Part shown: piece after piece, positions 23,701 to 35,764 of the stretch
Position numbering within the stretch: the first letter of the stretch is position 1
How the letters are laid out: each line of letters begins with the position of its first letter
Source: Xylaria sp. FL1777
Taxonomy: Eukaryota > Ascomycota > Sordariomycetes > Xylariales > Xylariaceae
Direction: 5' to 3'
Assembly (NCBI GenBank): GCA_022578965.1
Contig: MU400506.1
Coordinates: 558,001-622,000, forward strand
DNA: 64,000 nucleotides
Notes under the pieces: model-generated
Told to the model about the DNA's origin: nothing
Seen by the model: only the letters and a program-made list of their open reading frames with translations
The model's database searches: none
Translations under genes and position numbers: made by a program

Positions 23701-26700
23701 TAAAAATGCACTTCTAACTGCCTTCTCTACGGCTTCGCCATCACTGTAGTCAGGGCTCGCACCGTGCTCTAGTAACAATTTCACTAAGTCTTTGCCTTCG
23801 TCACCGTATCGAACAGCCGAGACGAGTTGGATATCAATCACCTCCCCTGAAACTCCCTTTTGAAGAAGTAATCTGAAAATCTCAGCTCGAGTTTTCAGAT
23901 TGCCTACCTGCGTAGCTCCTTGAAACCCCCTTTGAAGGGTCTTTTGGGGAACCTCGGTATTCCCCGCCAATAGCATTTCCAAAACTTCGACGGCCCCTGA
24001 CTTACATGCTTCAACGATAGCCTGCCCGTCTCTGTGCTTGATACTACCCCCATTACGGACGAGAATCGTGCCAAATTCCAGATCTCCATCTGATGCTGCC
24101 GCAAGTAGTGCGTTTGATACTACTTCGCCCGATGCACCAGCTCCTAGTAGGCTATTGCATAATATAGTCCTCGTTCTCTTACTTTTGACCTTAATGGCTT
24201 CGGCGAATCCTGTGTTAAGAACGTCGGTGGTGAAAGTCTTTTTACCGAGTATTAACTGAACAACGTCCTGTTTCTCATTTTTTATCCCCTCAACGAGAGC
24301 CAGACCATCCGACGTATCAGCGTGTGTAATAAGAGCGTTGATTAGAGGGATATCGTTAGCGTATTTTTGAATTGCAAATACGAGTGCTCGGTTTACCTCG
24401 CTTGGAGGCATGCCACCATCTAGGATCTTTTGAGCACAAGTTAATCGATCCATTGGATCACGAAGACGCAATGCAGACGGCATGACCCATGCGAGCGTCC
24501 TAGGTAATGGCGATGCGGCCATGAGAATCTCCATGATTTGCATACTTGATGCTGAAACAGCACAACTGAGTGCCTCACCATTAGATGCGTTAACGTCGGC
24601 TCCATTGGATAAGAGCAATTTCAGAGAAGAAAAATTCCGCTCTGATGGTGGAGCTGTTGATAGATTCCGTACCTCTTCGATCAAGAGGCTACTAATTATG
24701 TCCTTGTTTTTAGTCCGGCCTAGGAGCGTCTCGAGCTTATGGGTTTTAATGGTAGATATTGAGAGTTTCCCTAGACTCTTCAAAGCTCGATCTATGCTTT
24801 CGTCGCTAGGTTGTCCGAGCCCGAGAATGAGTTCTAGGACCTCTGGGTCAGAATGTTGTACGGCATGTTCAACTGTAGATCCTCCATTGATATTAACGTC
24901 GGCGTTACCCTGTTGGAGCAAAGCTCTCATGAGTTGTTTGTCGGTGGGCTTTATACCAATAGCTGTATCTAGAGCCATGGATACCTCAATAACACCCTGG
25001 GTGGCGTTGGAGCCAAGTAGCATAGTGATGACTTTGAATCTCCTTGAGCTATCTGTTACCTCCATAGCCCTGGGTATGGATCTCGCTATTGTTTTCTTTG
25101 TTGGTTTGCCCCTGAGTAGCGTTTCTAGTAGTTTAACACTAAAGAGTCCAGATATCATAATTAGCAATTGCCCGACTCGGTCTCAAGGTTCTCGGGTGTA
25201 TATGAGATATTGAAGTAATAAATTCACCGAGTTGAGAATTTATTAACTCTGGCTTACGTACTCGTTCTGAATAATTGCGGTAATGATACCATGGCCCTCA
25301 TTAAAATTTACATCAGCGTCGTAACGGAGAAAAAGGGAGATGAGGTTTTCATCACGGCGGGATGGATTCTCATTGATCGCGTTTTCAAGAGCGGAATTCA
25401 AACAAGACCCGGGAAGCCCTGCTCGCAGGAATAATTCACTAAGCTGGTATCTTTCAGGTCCAGGGAGATTCCGCGTGCTTGGATATACTTGAGCAAGAGC
25501 AACATGACTTGGGGGCTTGTGAGTGAGAATGACACTTGCAATTGCCACATACCCCTTTTTGACTGCGATCTGGAGTGCTAGTGCACCTTTATAGTCAGTT
25601 GATGCGGTTTCGGGTCGTCCGAGGCCGATGGTTTGCGACGCCCTCCGTGCACTATGTTCAATAGTTATGTTGTCCACCCGAGATGACGGTGTAACAAGCA
25701 ATTTCACAGCTTCCGTATCCCCAGCTTCAGCTGAATCGATTAACGCTTCGTCGAGGCAAGTGCCAGCTGCACCCTTCTTCAAGAAGTCCTGGAGTAAGAA
25801 TTGACGGTCTTCAAATCGAATGTCCTTTGGTAGTAGTTCAATACATTCCGATGCGTGTTTAGGAGCTATCCTGGCTGTTCCACTCAACATGATTTTCACA
25901 AGATCAATCTTGCCTTTTGAAACAGCCTTTCGTAAGGCGACAGCATCTTGATACTCGATCGAGGCACCATAAGAGACTAGTAAACGTACCATCTCTAGAA
26001 AATATGTTGCACTCGCATGAACCATAGCCTGGGCAACAGGAACCCCTTCGGCCCCGGAACTAAGCAAGATTTCGGCCATGGCCAATTTTTCGTTGGGGTT
26101 AACATTTTGCTGCCGCATGAGTTGCTCGAATGCCTCGTTTAGTCCTGGCTTTTGGGGAGGCCTGTTACCTAGCATGAGAGCTAGTACTACGTCTCTACGC
26201 TGAAGGCTAATTGCGGCCTTCAGCGCCGCGGCTCCGTCATGGTTGCCATCCGCTATTGATTGGCTTAGATGCATGACAGTATCAAGGCAACCGGCTCTCG
26301 TCGCCTCTACCATGGACTGGGAGACCCAAGACGCTGACGGCCGTCCCTCAGAGGCTAGAATCATTGCAATCAAGTGTGCCTGCCCACCAGTCGCACAGGC
26401 CTGTCGAAACATATCTTGGCCATCCGCTGTTTGTGATGCGGAGGCTCCATAGCGGATCAATAGCTCGGTAATTGCATCGTTCCCGTTCCGCATAGCCACC
26501 GGCAATGACGTATCTAGACTCAAGGCGTCGGCAAAGGGCAAGAGAACCTCGACCATTTCTAGCTGCTGATTCTTAACCGCGATTTGGAGGATTTTGCTCC
26601 TTTCGGATAAGTCTAGACTCCTTCTCCTGCTAAGAAGGCTTGTGCGGCTCTTTTGAACAAGATTGAGGTTGCCACCAAGCAAAGTGAGCTTTGTGATCAG

Positions 26701-27018
26701 TGTTTCGGCGACGCCTGGGGATCCTTGATCCGTGACGTGGGCTACGAGAGCATCATATATTTCTTTATACTCCCAAGCCGTCTTCTTGGGTGCAAAGGCT
26801 TTGGAAAGCCCTCCTTTGGACTGCTGGTGCTGAGATGCGGCGATCCGTCGCCTCTTGAGCAGCTGCTCTGCGATGAAAATATCATTATCGGTGCGATAGG
26901 ATGGTGGACGTTCTGGCTTAAGCTTCGGTGATGGTAGAGGCTGTACAGCAAGACCATATTCCTCACTCAGTTCCCGGAGCTGTCTGGGGTACGCATTTCG
27001 GAGATTAGGAACTTCCAT
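20780..27018 (-). CDS. giant ankyrin super-repeat protein with coiled-coil tail
   Basis: Seven exons, all in phase: 27018-25262, 25138-23641, 23591-23408, 23249-22470, 22416-22150, 22014-21575, 21418-20780 (1854 residues). The N-terminal 100 residues are basic and polar with a possible nuclear signal (LLKRRRIAA). From about residue 140 to 1500 ankyrin-type helix pairs dominate. Beside single repeats there is a longer period: blocks opening with a GADVN-like turn followed by a short acidic loop and GEAL recur near residues 256, 351, 445, 567, 662, 765, 858, 949, 1044, 1153 and 1255, about 91-108 apart, or roughly three ankyrin units each. More canonical repeats follow (TPLMLAIRTRRQDVARLLLL). 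The last 210 residues are a charged coiled coil (RDEEERKLRLDHLRQDNENH onward). The first intron uses GTACGT, which joins AIIQN to DVKLLETLL. No enzymatic domain is visible. Role unknown; probably a scaffold or sensor. Confidence 0.88.
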
Positions 27019-28846
27019 GGTCAGGCATGGAACATGTGACTTGGACAGGAAGAATGTCTAAATTGAAGTTGATACTAGAATGAAGTCGATAGACAGAGAG
27101 CACAAAGTGTAGATGTGCTGCAAATTACAGGAATCAGTTAGGGTTCAAGCAGAAATGCCAAGGTCGCCGTGTCACGGCATAAAACGGCAAGATCATCGAG
27201 ATGGGGAAGAGGATCATTTGACGTTGAAATAGGTACGTGTAACTTGCGTGCCGTGTAGACACATGCAGCAGAGAATCACAGATGCTAGGAATACATATGT
27301 TTACAGAATTGGCATAAGAAGGTCAAATTTGATACATCATAAATATTAAACGAAGGCAATGAAGTGGGAAGTGGGCAGTGCATTTGATACCAAAACAGCC
27401 TCCATAAAGGCAAAAGAAATATGGGATAGGAATACAGAATCAGGGGGAGCTCCAAGCTACCCAAGGTGGCATTAGCGTGGCAGCTTCAAAGTGCTAAGCC
27501 ACCTTTGGGTTGGACTGCACATATGTAGGTACCCCTAGTACGCAGTATGTAGGTAGGTAGGTACTCAGCCAAGGCACAATATACCTATGTAGATACCTAC
27601 TGTTATACATGTGCACATTTCATTACCACTACCGTACGTAAAGCTTTATTTATCGGCGAATATGGGAGGTAGGCAATTGTGAATTCTTTGGAAATAATTG
27701 ATTGGGAAGAATGCTTCAGAGCAATGTTCGTCCATCCACGCTAATAATAGCAGTCGTTCCTTGTGCTAAAAATGATTCGACATTGTCGAGGACTGTGGCT
27801 TGCATGTAGTAATGTTAATGTATAAAAACCGAAATGTTAGCTACCTACATATCTAGACTAGCTTCTAATCATGATTCACCTCTATGGAGAAATCCTGTTG
27901 CCTTGCAGTCCCTACCGGATATTTGCAATTGATTTGCCGTGCAACCGAGGATTTGCGATCTCTTGTTGCGCGTCAATTTCTTTCTTCGGACTATGTGTTC
28001 AGTCTACTAACAGAAATATGCCTGTCTAGGAAGAACAACCTGCTCTGCCCAGCCTGCATGCCACGTACATCGCCCACGCCTTCTGCCAATCATCGGCTAC
28101 TAATTTACTGTAGGTGCTGTAACAATACTATGTAGTATCAATACAGACATGGCTTGTATGTGTATCTACGCCCTCAAAGTAAGGTGACTCTACGATTATA
28201 TACTCGTAGCTGAGGTGTTGAAATACCATAATAGACTTCATGCCTCCCGTCTCTATTGGAGACATATATCATTATTCTAATGGGTAAAATACTGTACCCA
28301 TATACCTACGTCTTAGGATTTTGAAAATTAGCTGCTTAGCTGGTCTATGTGCCATGTTAGAATGCTTTCCTCTATCCTCGATATGCGCCTTGGTCTGAAT
28401 CAACTATAATGACTTCTTCATGAGCCTTATATCGATGTTATCGCTGGGTAATTTTTTGTAACAACACATCGTATGTATGTATATCTGGACTATGGGATGT
28501 GGACTACTAGTGTAGAATCTTGTGTAGCCAGTCCTAGCAAGCTAGATGCATTTGTAAGGATGACGTATGTACGAAACAAACGAGTCCTGTAGAAGTCGCT
28601 AGCTCTTGTGAGTACGAATCGCAGGCCATATCGTGGAGTGCGTTAGAGGATAAAATACTCGGGTACAATGGGTGCGTAGTATTCTAGCAACGTTCTCTAA
28701 AAAGTATAGAAGCTGTACTGGAGCAAAACTTTAAACCCTTGCGATTGTTCGTTTTTTCTATACTCATCTTTCCTGATTAAATCGTGGGCTTAAAAGAAAA
28801 GTCTTTACTTGCATTACACCACCTGTTTTCTCACACCTCCTCGGTT
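27019..28846. other. intergenic region between GAL10 and ankyrin gene
   Basis: 1.8 kb, AT-rich and without a supported gene. It has TAGGTA/ACCTAC clusters at 27525-27600 and is the promoter space of the ankyrin gene. Confidence 0.6.
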
Positions 28847-30232
<1,386 letters not shown>

Positions 30233-32294
30233 CTTGACTAGATGTAAAATAGAGTTTGAGCAATAGGCGTAGTGAATTGGTGGCGGGTGAAGAGCCTGCA
30301 GTATGAGAAGGAAAGGGGGATGCAAGACGACTTGAAGATATTAAAGCACGATGCAGCGGTCAAGCCTGGGGGTTGGTCGAGTCGGTACTTGGATAGGACT
30401 TAGGTTAGTGTAGTGTCACATGTGTGCTGCAGGCCAGGTTCGTGGTGTCGGTCATAATTTAGATAGGTACTTCAGTAGTTACCCGTAGATGATTAGACAA
30501 TTAGAGAAATCCAATGTGCCCCTCTACCCCTCTACCCCTCCATCCCTCCACCTCCCCCCGTTTCCCAGGTTTCACGTTTCGGAGCCCGTCGTTCTTACTA
30601 GGTAGGTAGCCCATGGTTCCTTATGATTGGCCACCCCCAGCAGCTATCAAAATGCGCTAAATGAAACACAAGCTTAGTACTAGTATTCAGCTCCGAAATT
30701 TTTTGAATCTAGCAAACGAAAGCGAAAATGAAGCCCGCAACTCGCATAACCTAGAAAGCAGTGACGCACATGTATACAACAAGAGAGTACCTACCTAATG
30801 CAAGAAGACCTGGATAGAGTCCTTAAGGGGAATGAGTAGGGGCCACGTACCTATCTACATGTATCTAATCTAATGCCGATCTTGCTTTTCATCCTCTCTG
30901 GACATCATTTAAGTAGTGCTGCTCCACCATCAACGAGCCATTTTCTAAGATTTGTGGTACGCAATGCACGTAATCACGTCTTCTCACATCCCCTGTGCAA
31001 TACCAGATAGAGGGTTGGAAATTTGGTGACAGGCATATTCGTAAGCTGGGGAAGTAGAATGTTTCTATCATTGCTAAGTATAGGATAGTTCGAATAAAGT
31101 TAAACCCAAAAGAAATACCTAAGGTAATTTAACAAGGAGTAGGAATGTTGCAGCTTAGCCCTCTAGACTGGGTACTTTATACCCAAGTCAGCACTTAGTA
31201 TGTGCCTATGTAACCCTGTAACGTCGTAACAGCATAGCCTCGTAGCGCTGTAACTACAGTAAGGGTACCTAGGTACAGAGCTGCTACGTGGCCGTGGCAC
31301 GGTGTGGCGGTGCAAAACGTAACGAAGGTACCTAGATACCTACTACCTGTTGCAGTCTAAATTGACAGCCCAAAGTGGGAGTGTCTCCACCTGGCACGCG
31401 ACGACGCGCTCATATGTACCTGGCCAGGTCGGTAGTTAACCATCTAGCTACTGCGTATAGGTAGGTACCTATTCCACATTCCTCATCCTCAGTATGCGCA
31501 AGCTTCACAGCCGTATCTTATTTATGAAACGCTAATATCTTGAGATGTAGACGCATTCGCGATTCTCGGCTTTCCTTTGACCCAGGCACCCGGGTTAGAC
31601 AAAGCCGTCCGTCGCAGCACAACACTAGTACGTTCGGGTCACTTATTGTTTCTGCATCCATGCCACCAGGCCATTCTCGGAAAAGGAAAGCCTCGCACAT
31701 CTGCTCCGAGCCTCCAAGTTCCAGCTTTGTGTGCTTTGTCGCCGGACGCGGCTGCTTGTTGATCTTCTGAACCGCCCATGGTAACAAAGGCGCCGCCATC
31801 TGAGACTGGACGCTTGCAGCGCCACAAACCAGCATCTTGTCTATGTCTGGCTTGTCTGGCCAAAACTATTCATCTGCTCATCTCGCAAGGCCAACACAAC
31901 CTCCGTTCCATCGGCACGATTCTGAATCCATTGCTTTGTGGGCATCGATAGCCAGATTTGCAGATTGGGTATTACGTTTGTCTTCATCCATGTGCCCACC
32001 CAGCGTTCTGTGAGGTCTCGGTTGAGCCTGAAGATACGGTATGATTTTCCTTCTTCACCTGGCTGGCTATTCTTGATCGGGTAATGCACGAGCGTCGTTA
32101 GCTTTACAGTTCTGAATCATTCAAGTCTAAAAGCAACTTGCGATGCTGGCGGCAGATATGTCTTATTTCATCTCGTTGCCTTATAGCCGAAATCGATGTT
32201 CTTATTTATGATTTGCTAACAAGCGACTTCAGTTACAAAGTCTGCGAATCTGAAAAGTATTGTAGGATATCAACAAGATAATTGATAATTCACC
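30233..32294. other. divergent intergenic region GAL10 / SUN gene
   Basis: 2 kb between divergent genes. It contains one exact TACCTAGGTA palindrome (31266-31275) and many TAGGTACC variants. A minus-strand open stretch at 31841-32089 reads as a plausible peptide (YRIFRLNRDLTERWVGTW ...) but has no ATG near its start and no recognisable family. A further minus frame at 31518-31835 follows it. I do not call a gene. Confidence 0.5.
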
Positions 32295-35201
32295 ATGCCA
32301 CCTAAGACGAAGAAAAAGGGGGGTGCTCCGAGTCCGAATTTGCCCAGTCTGTTCCCTACACATGACGGATCTTATGGCATCAACACTCTCATCAACACGG
32401 ATTCAGAACCAAAGAAAGGCCAGAAACTCAATGAAGGTATTGCAAAAGAGCAATCGGATGACAATAAATGGGCAAAAGCCATGAAGGGCAAGGTCGGCAA
32501 GAAGTACGGCATGAATAGCAATCTGAAGAAGGCTATCGACGAGAGTCAAAAGACCGTTGAGGAGGAGGAGCACCAAGGACAAAGTTCCTCTCATCATACT
32601 GAACCCGATCCGTCAAGCGGTTATCCCTATAGTTCTACCGATAATGCAGGTCCTTCTAGTTCCTCTCATAATTCCGGCTCCACTTCTCAACTTGCTCCTC
32701 ATATTCCTAATTATAATCCGGGTCACCTACCCTTTTCAGAAGAATACGATGATCGGCCTCGGCCCCCATACAAACGAGCAGAGTTACCCTCGGCTGACCC
32801 ATATGCACATTTTGGTATCAATAAACCTATATCACCGCCTTCTGAATACGCTCAATTCTATGGAATGCCAAAGGGAGAGGGCTCGAAAGAGCCGATATCA
32901 CCTACACGTCCTGATACTTCAAGAAGTTTCAATTATGAGAATGGGTTATTTGCCAACGCGACGCTGCAGCGCCCCGGCCAAATCACAGGTCTTTTCGGCC
33001 CATCCTCTAAGGTTCAAGGGTTAGGTCTTCCCGGGCAAAATCAGACAGCAGGACAACCCGCGTTGAATGGATTTTTTAATCCAGGGATACCAGCACCAAG
33101 CCACCCTACTCCCTCCTCGTCAGGTGAACTTTCACAGTTTAGCGCGCAGGGTCAAAGTGCTCTAGGACAACCCGCTACAGGACAACCTACGTCAAGTTGG
33201 CCGCCAAAAGCAAGTGTGCAGTCTAGTTCATCCACCTCAAGCTCAAGCTCATCTCCCTCAGGAGAATCAACAACGACGAGCTTTGATCCAAAGGTACAGC
33301 CTGCTCTAGGACAGCCTACATCAAGTTTGCTGTCGATTCCACATGGCAAATCCCCCCCGGGACAACCTACGTCGAATTGGCAGGCGAACCCACAAAGCCA
33401 AACCATCCCAAAACAAGGCATGCAGTTTAATTCATCCACTACAAACCAATATTCCCCAGGAGTGCAACCTACATCAAGCTTACAGCATTCACAGGGACAG
33501 CCTACTCCGGGACAGCCACCCACTCTACCAAAGGAACCTACGACCAAAAATAGTACGAAAAAGCAAGGGCAGCTATCGAATAATCCACAAAGCGGGAATA
33601 AAAAAGCTACTAGGTCGAGTTCAGCTAGGAGTGGAAGGGGTGCTCACCGAGAGCAGGGATGGCCATCATCAGGTCTTGTTATTTCATCATTACTTATGTT
33701 TTTCACTTTGGTCTTGGCAATATGGTTCGGCCTCTCTTCAATCTCAAACGGGCTCAACGACAGAGACGCCAGTATCCCCCCTACGAGCGTCACTTCATCA
33801 TATTTCGGTTTCGGCACGGCATGGCGGAAATTGTCGGGCCTTTTACCGGAGATTCCAAAAATAGATTACAAACCCTACAATTCTCGTAATAACCTAGGGT
33901 CTTCAAAGAGCGGTGGAATAAATCCCAACGACTTTATGACGGATTTGAGAAATTGGATGCCGGAATCAATATGGGTGCAGGGAAACAAGGATGGGAAGAT
34001 CAAGATTCCAGAAGACTTTTGGCATGCCTTGAAAAAACTAATTGAAGAAGACGATAACATTCTCAGTCTAAAGAATTCGGATATATCTGAGGACCATTGG
34101 CGTGCAATCAAGGCTCGGGTTCAAACTTCCGGCATTGGAACCGGGGAGTCAACAAGTAGCACAGAGGATCTTCTTGAAAGGAAAATATCTCATTCTTGGG
34201 ACACATGGCTGAGGCAGAACGATCAAGCTCTCAAAAAGGCCATAACGGGGGTGGCTTTGACGAAAGATGATTTCGTGAAGTTGTACCAGCAAGAGACTGC
34301 ATCCTACCAACGCGAAATCCGTGAGGCACTCGTGGAACTGGAGGAGCGAATCAGCAGCATTACTCAGCGGATATCCAAGCTACCAGACGAAATTTCCTCA
34401 AATGGAAATATAGCCAGGGCCGAAATAACAAGAATTATAGACTCCCTGGTTGCTAAGGCGATCAGTAATGCGAAACTTGACGCAGTTGCACAAGGTTTTA
34501 TCAAGGGTCATGCAAACGATGTACTTGCCAACCAGGTGAACTTCTTTGGAATCGGTGCTGGCGTCCTGATTGATCCCGACTCAAGTTCCTCCGCATGGAA
34601 AATCCCCAAGAACCATTACTTGTCAAAGCAGTGGTTCGAGAAAGATGGCTATAAGCCGCAGCCGCGTATGGCCGCGCTCTCACCCTGGAATCAAGAAGGC
34701 GAATGCTTCTGTGCCGACCCCGATCGTAAAGGATACGGCAAGGGGACTAACAACATCACCGTGGTCACTAGTCGTGACATTATCCCACAGCATCTTGTCG
34801 TAGAGCACATATTGCCCGGGGCTACGCTCGATCCGGGTGCGATGCCTAAAGAAATTGAGGTCTGGATTTACATCGAAGAAGTGAACCTCCGCAACGAGTT
34901 ACGGACTTTCGCTGCGACGCAGTTTCCGGATACGCCCAAGGAGGAGGTGCTCAACGACGGGTTCGTCAAAGTAGGACACTTTGTCTACGAGAACAAGACT
35001 TCCGGCGATGGAGTCCAGGTCTTCAAGATAAGCAACGAGCTGGCAATGATGGGCGCCTTCACAAACCGCATCACCGTTAGGGCCATCAACAACTATGGCG
35101 CGGACCACACATGTTTCTACCGACTGAGGTTATACGGCGAGACTGTAGAGCGGACGGATGACCTGGCAACTGGCGGGAACGAGAACAGATCTTGGTTCTG
35201 A
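32295..35201 (+). CDS. SUN-domain nuclear envelope protein (Sad1/UNC-84 family)
   Basis: Intronless, 968 residues, ATG in CACCATGCC context. The protein should span the inner nuclear membrane and link the nucleus to the cytoskeleton through KASH partners (LINC complex), with roles at telomeres and the spindle pole body. Residues 1-455 form the nucleoplasmic tail: a basic start (MPPKTKKKGG), then low-complexity Ser/Pro/Gln sequence with repeated GQPTSS-like motifs. A transmembrane helix is at about 459-481 (GLVISSLLMFFTLVLAIWFG). Helical sequence at about 540-740 looks like the luminal coiled coil. The SUN domain occupies about 750-955: NFFGIGAGVLIDPDSS, then HLVVEHILPGATLDPGAMPKE, YIEEV, and the closing ADHTCFYRLRLYGE with the conserved TCxYRxRxxG pattern. 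Confidence 0.93.
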   Translation: MPPKTKKKGGAPSPNLPSLFPTHDGSYGINTLINTDSEPKKGQKLNEGIAKEQSDDNKWAKAMKGKVGKKYGMNSNLKKAIDESQKTVEEEEHQGQSSSHHTEPDPSSGYPYSSTDNAGPSSSSHNSGSTSQLAPHIPNYNPGHLPFSEEYDDRPRPPYKRAELPSADPYAHFGINKPISPPSEYAQFYGMPKGEGSKEPISPTRPDTSRSFNYENGLFANATLQRPGQITGLFGPSSKVQGLGLPGQNQTAGQPALNGFFNPGIPAPSHPTPSSSGELSQFSAQGQSALGQPATGQPTSSWPPKASVQSSSSTSSSSSSPSGESTTTSFDPKVQPALGQPTSSLLSIPHGKSPPGQPTSNWQANPQSQTIPKQGMQFNSSTTNQYSPGVQPTSSLQHSQGQPTPGQPPTLPKEPTTKNSTKKQGQLSNNPQSGNKKATRSSSARSGRGAHREQGWPSSGLVISSLLMFFTLVLAIWFGLSSISNGLNDRDASIPPTSVTSSYFGFGTAWRKLSGLLPEIPKIDYKPYNSRNNLGSSKSGGINPNDFMTDLRNWMPESIWVQGNKDGKIKIPEDFWHALKKLIEEDDNILSLKNSDISEDHWRAIKARVQTSGIGTGESTSSTEDLLERKISHSWDTWLRQNDQALKKAITGVALTKDDFVKLYQQETASYQREIREALVELEERISSITQRISKLPDEISSNGNIARAEITRIIDSLVAKAISNAKLDAVAQGFIKGHANDVLANQVNFFGIGAGVLIDPDSSSSAWKIPKNHYLSKQWFEKDGYKPQPRMAALSPWNQEGECFCADPDRKGYGKGTNNITVVTSRDIIPQHLVVEHILPGATLDPGAMPKEIEVWIYIEEVNLRNELRTFAATQFPDTPKEEVLNDGFVKVGHFVYENKTSGDGVQVFKISNELAMMGAFTNRITVRAINNYGADHTCFYRLRLYGETVERTDDLATGGNENRSWF

Positions 35202-35764
35202 GGTGCTTTGTGAGGCTGCGTGAATTCTCTCGTTGATAGGGATATAGCCGGATAGCCTACTCATAATAGATACTTCGCATAAACTGATGTACAGAGTAAT
35301 GTCTCCTTCTCATTTTGTTTTCCAGAGCAGGGGATTGGACATGGGGTGGGTTATGTTTGGAGATGGGCTCCTATGAAGGCCAATGGAGTTCCTGTTACAA
35401 AGGCACACACTTATGCCACAGACGAAAAGCTACAAATTCGGACATTAAGGTCTAAGAGGGGATTGGCGATAGGGAGGTGGAGTCAAGGATGGATGATACC
35501 AAACCCTTCTAGTGTAGCTTATTCACGTCGTAATTCCACACACTTCCTACATTCCTCATACAATATCTTGTAAACATAGGGTATTTACGGATTGCCAATT
35601 CCGAGTACCAAGGGATTCTCTAGATAGTTATGATCAATCATGAACCTCATGTATTAATATCAGCACCATTTCCAGGTTGGGGGCCGACGTAAGGGTGAAT
35701 TTTCACCTCGATTGCATTATCCACAAGCCAAAAGCCAAAAGCGGGAAACTCAATGGTATACATA
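35202..35764. other. convergent intergenic region
   Basis: Shared 3' flank of the SUN and Dbp4 genes. No gene or notable repeat seen. Confidence 0.6.

Noticed and set aside
31841..32089. Protein-like stretch on the minus strand before the SUN gene
   Set aside because: No ATG near the start, no family recognised, and no convincing exon to join; transcript data needed.
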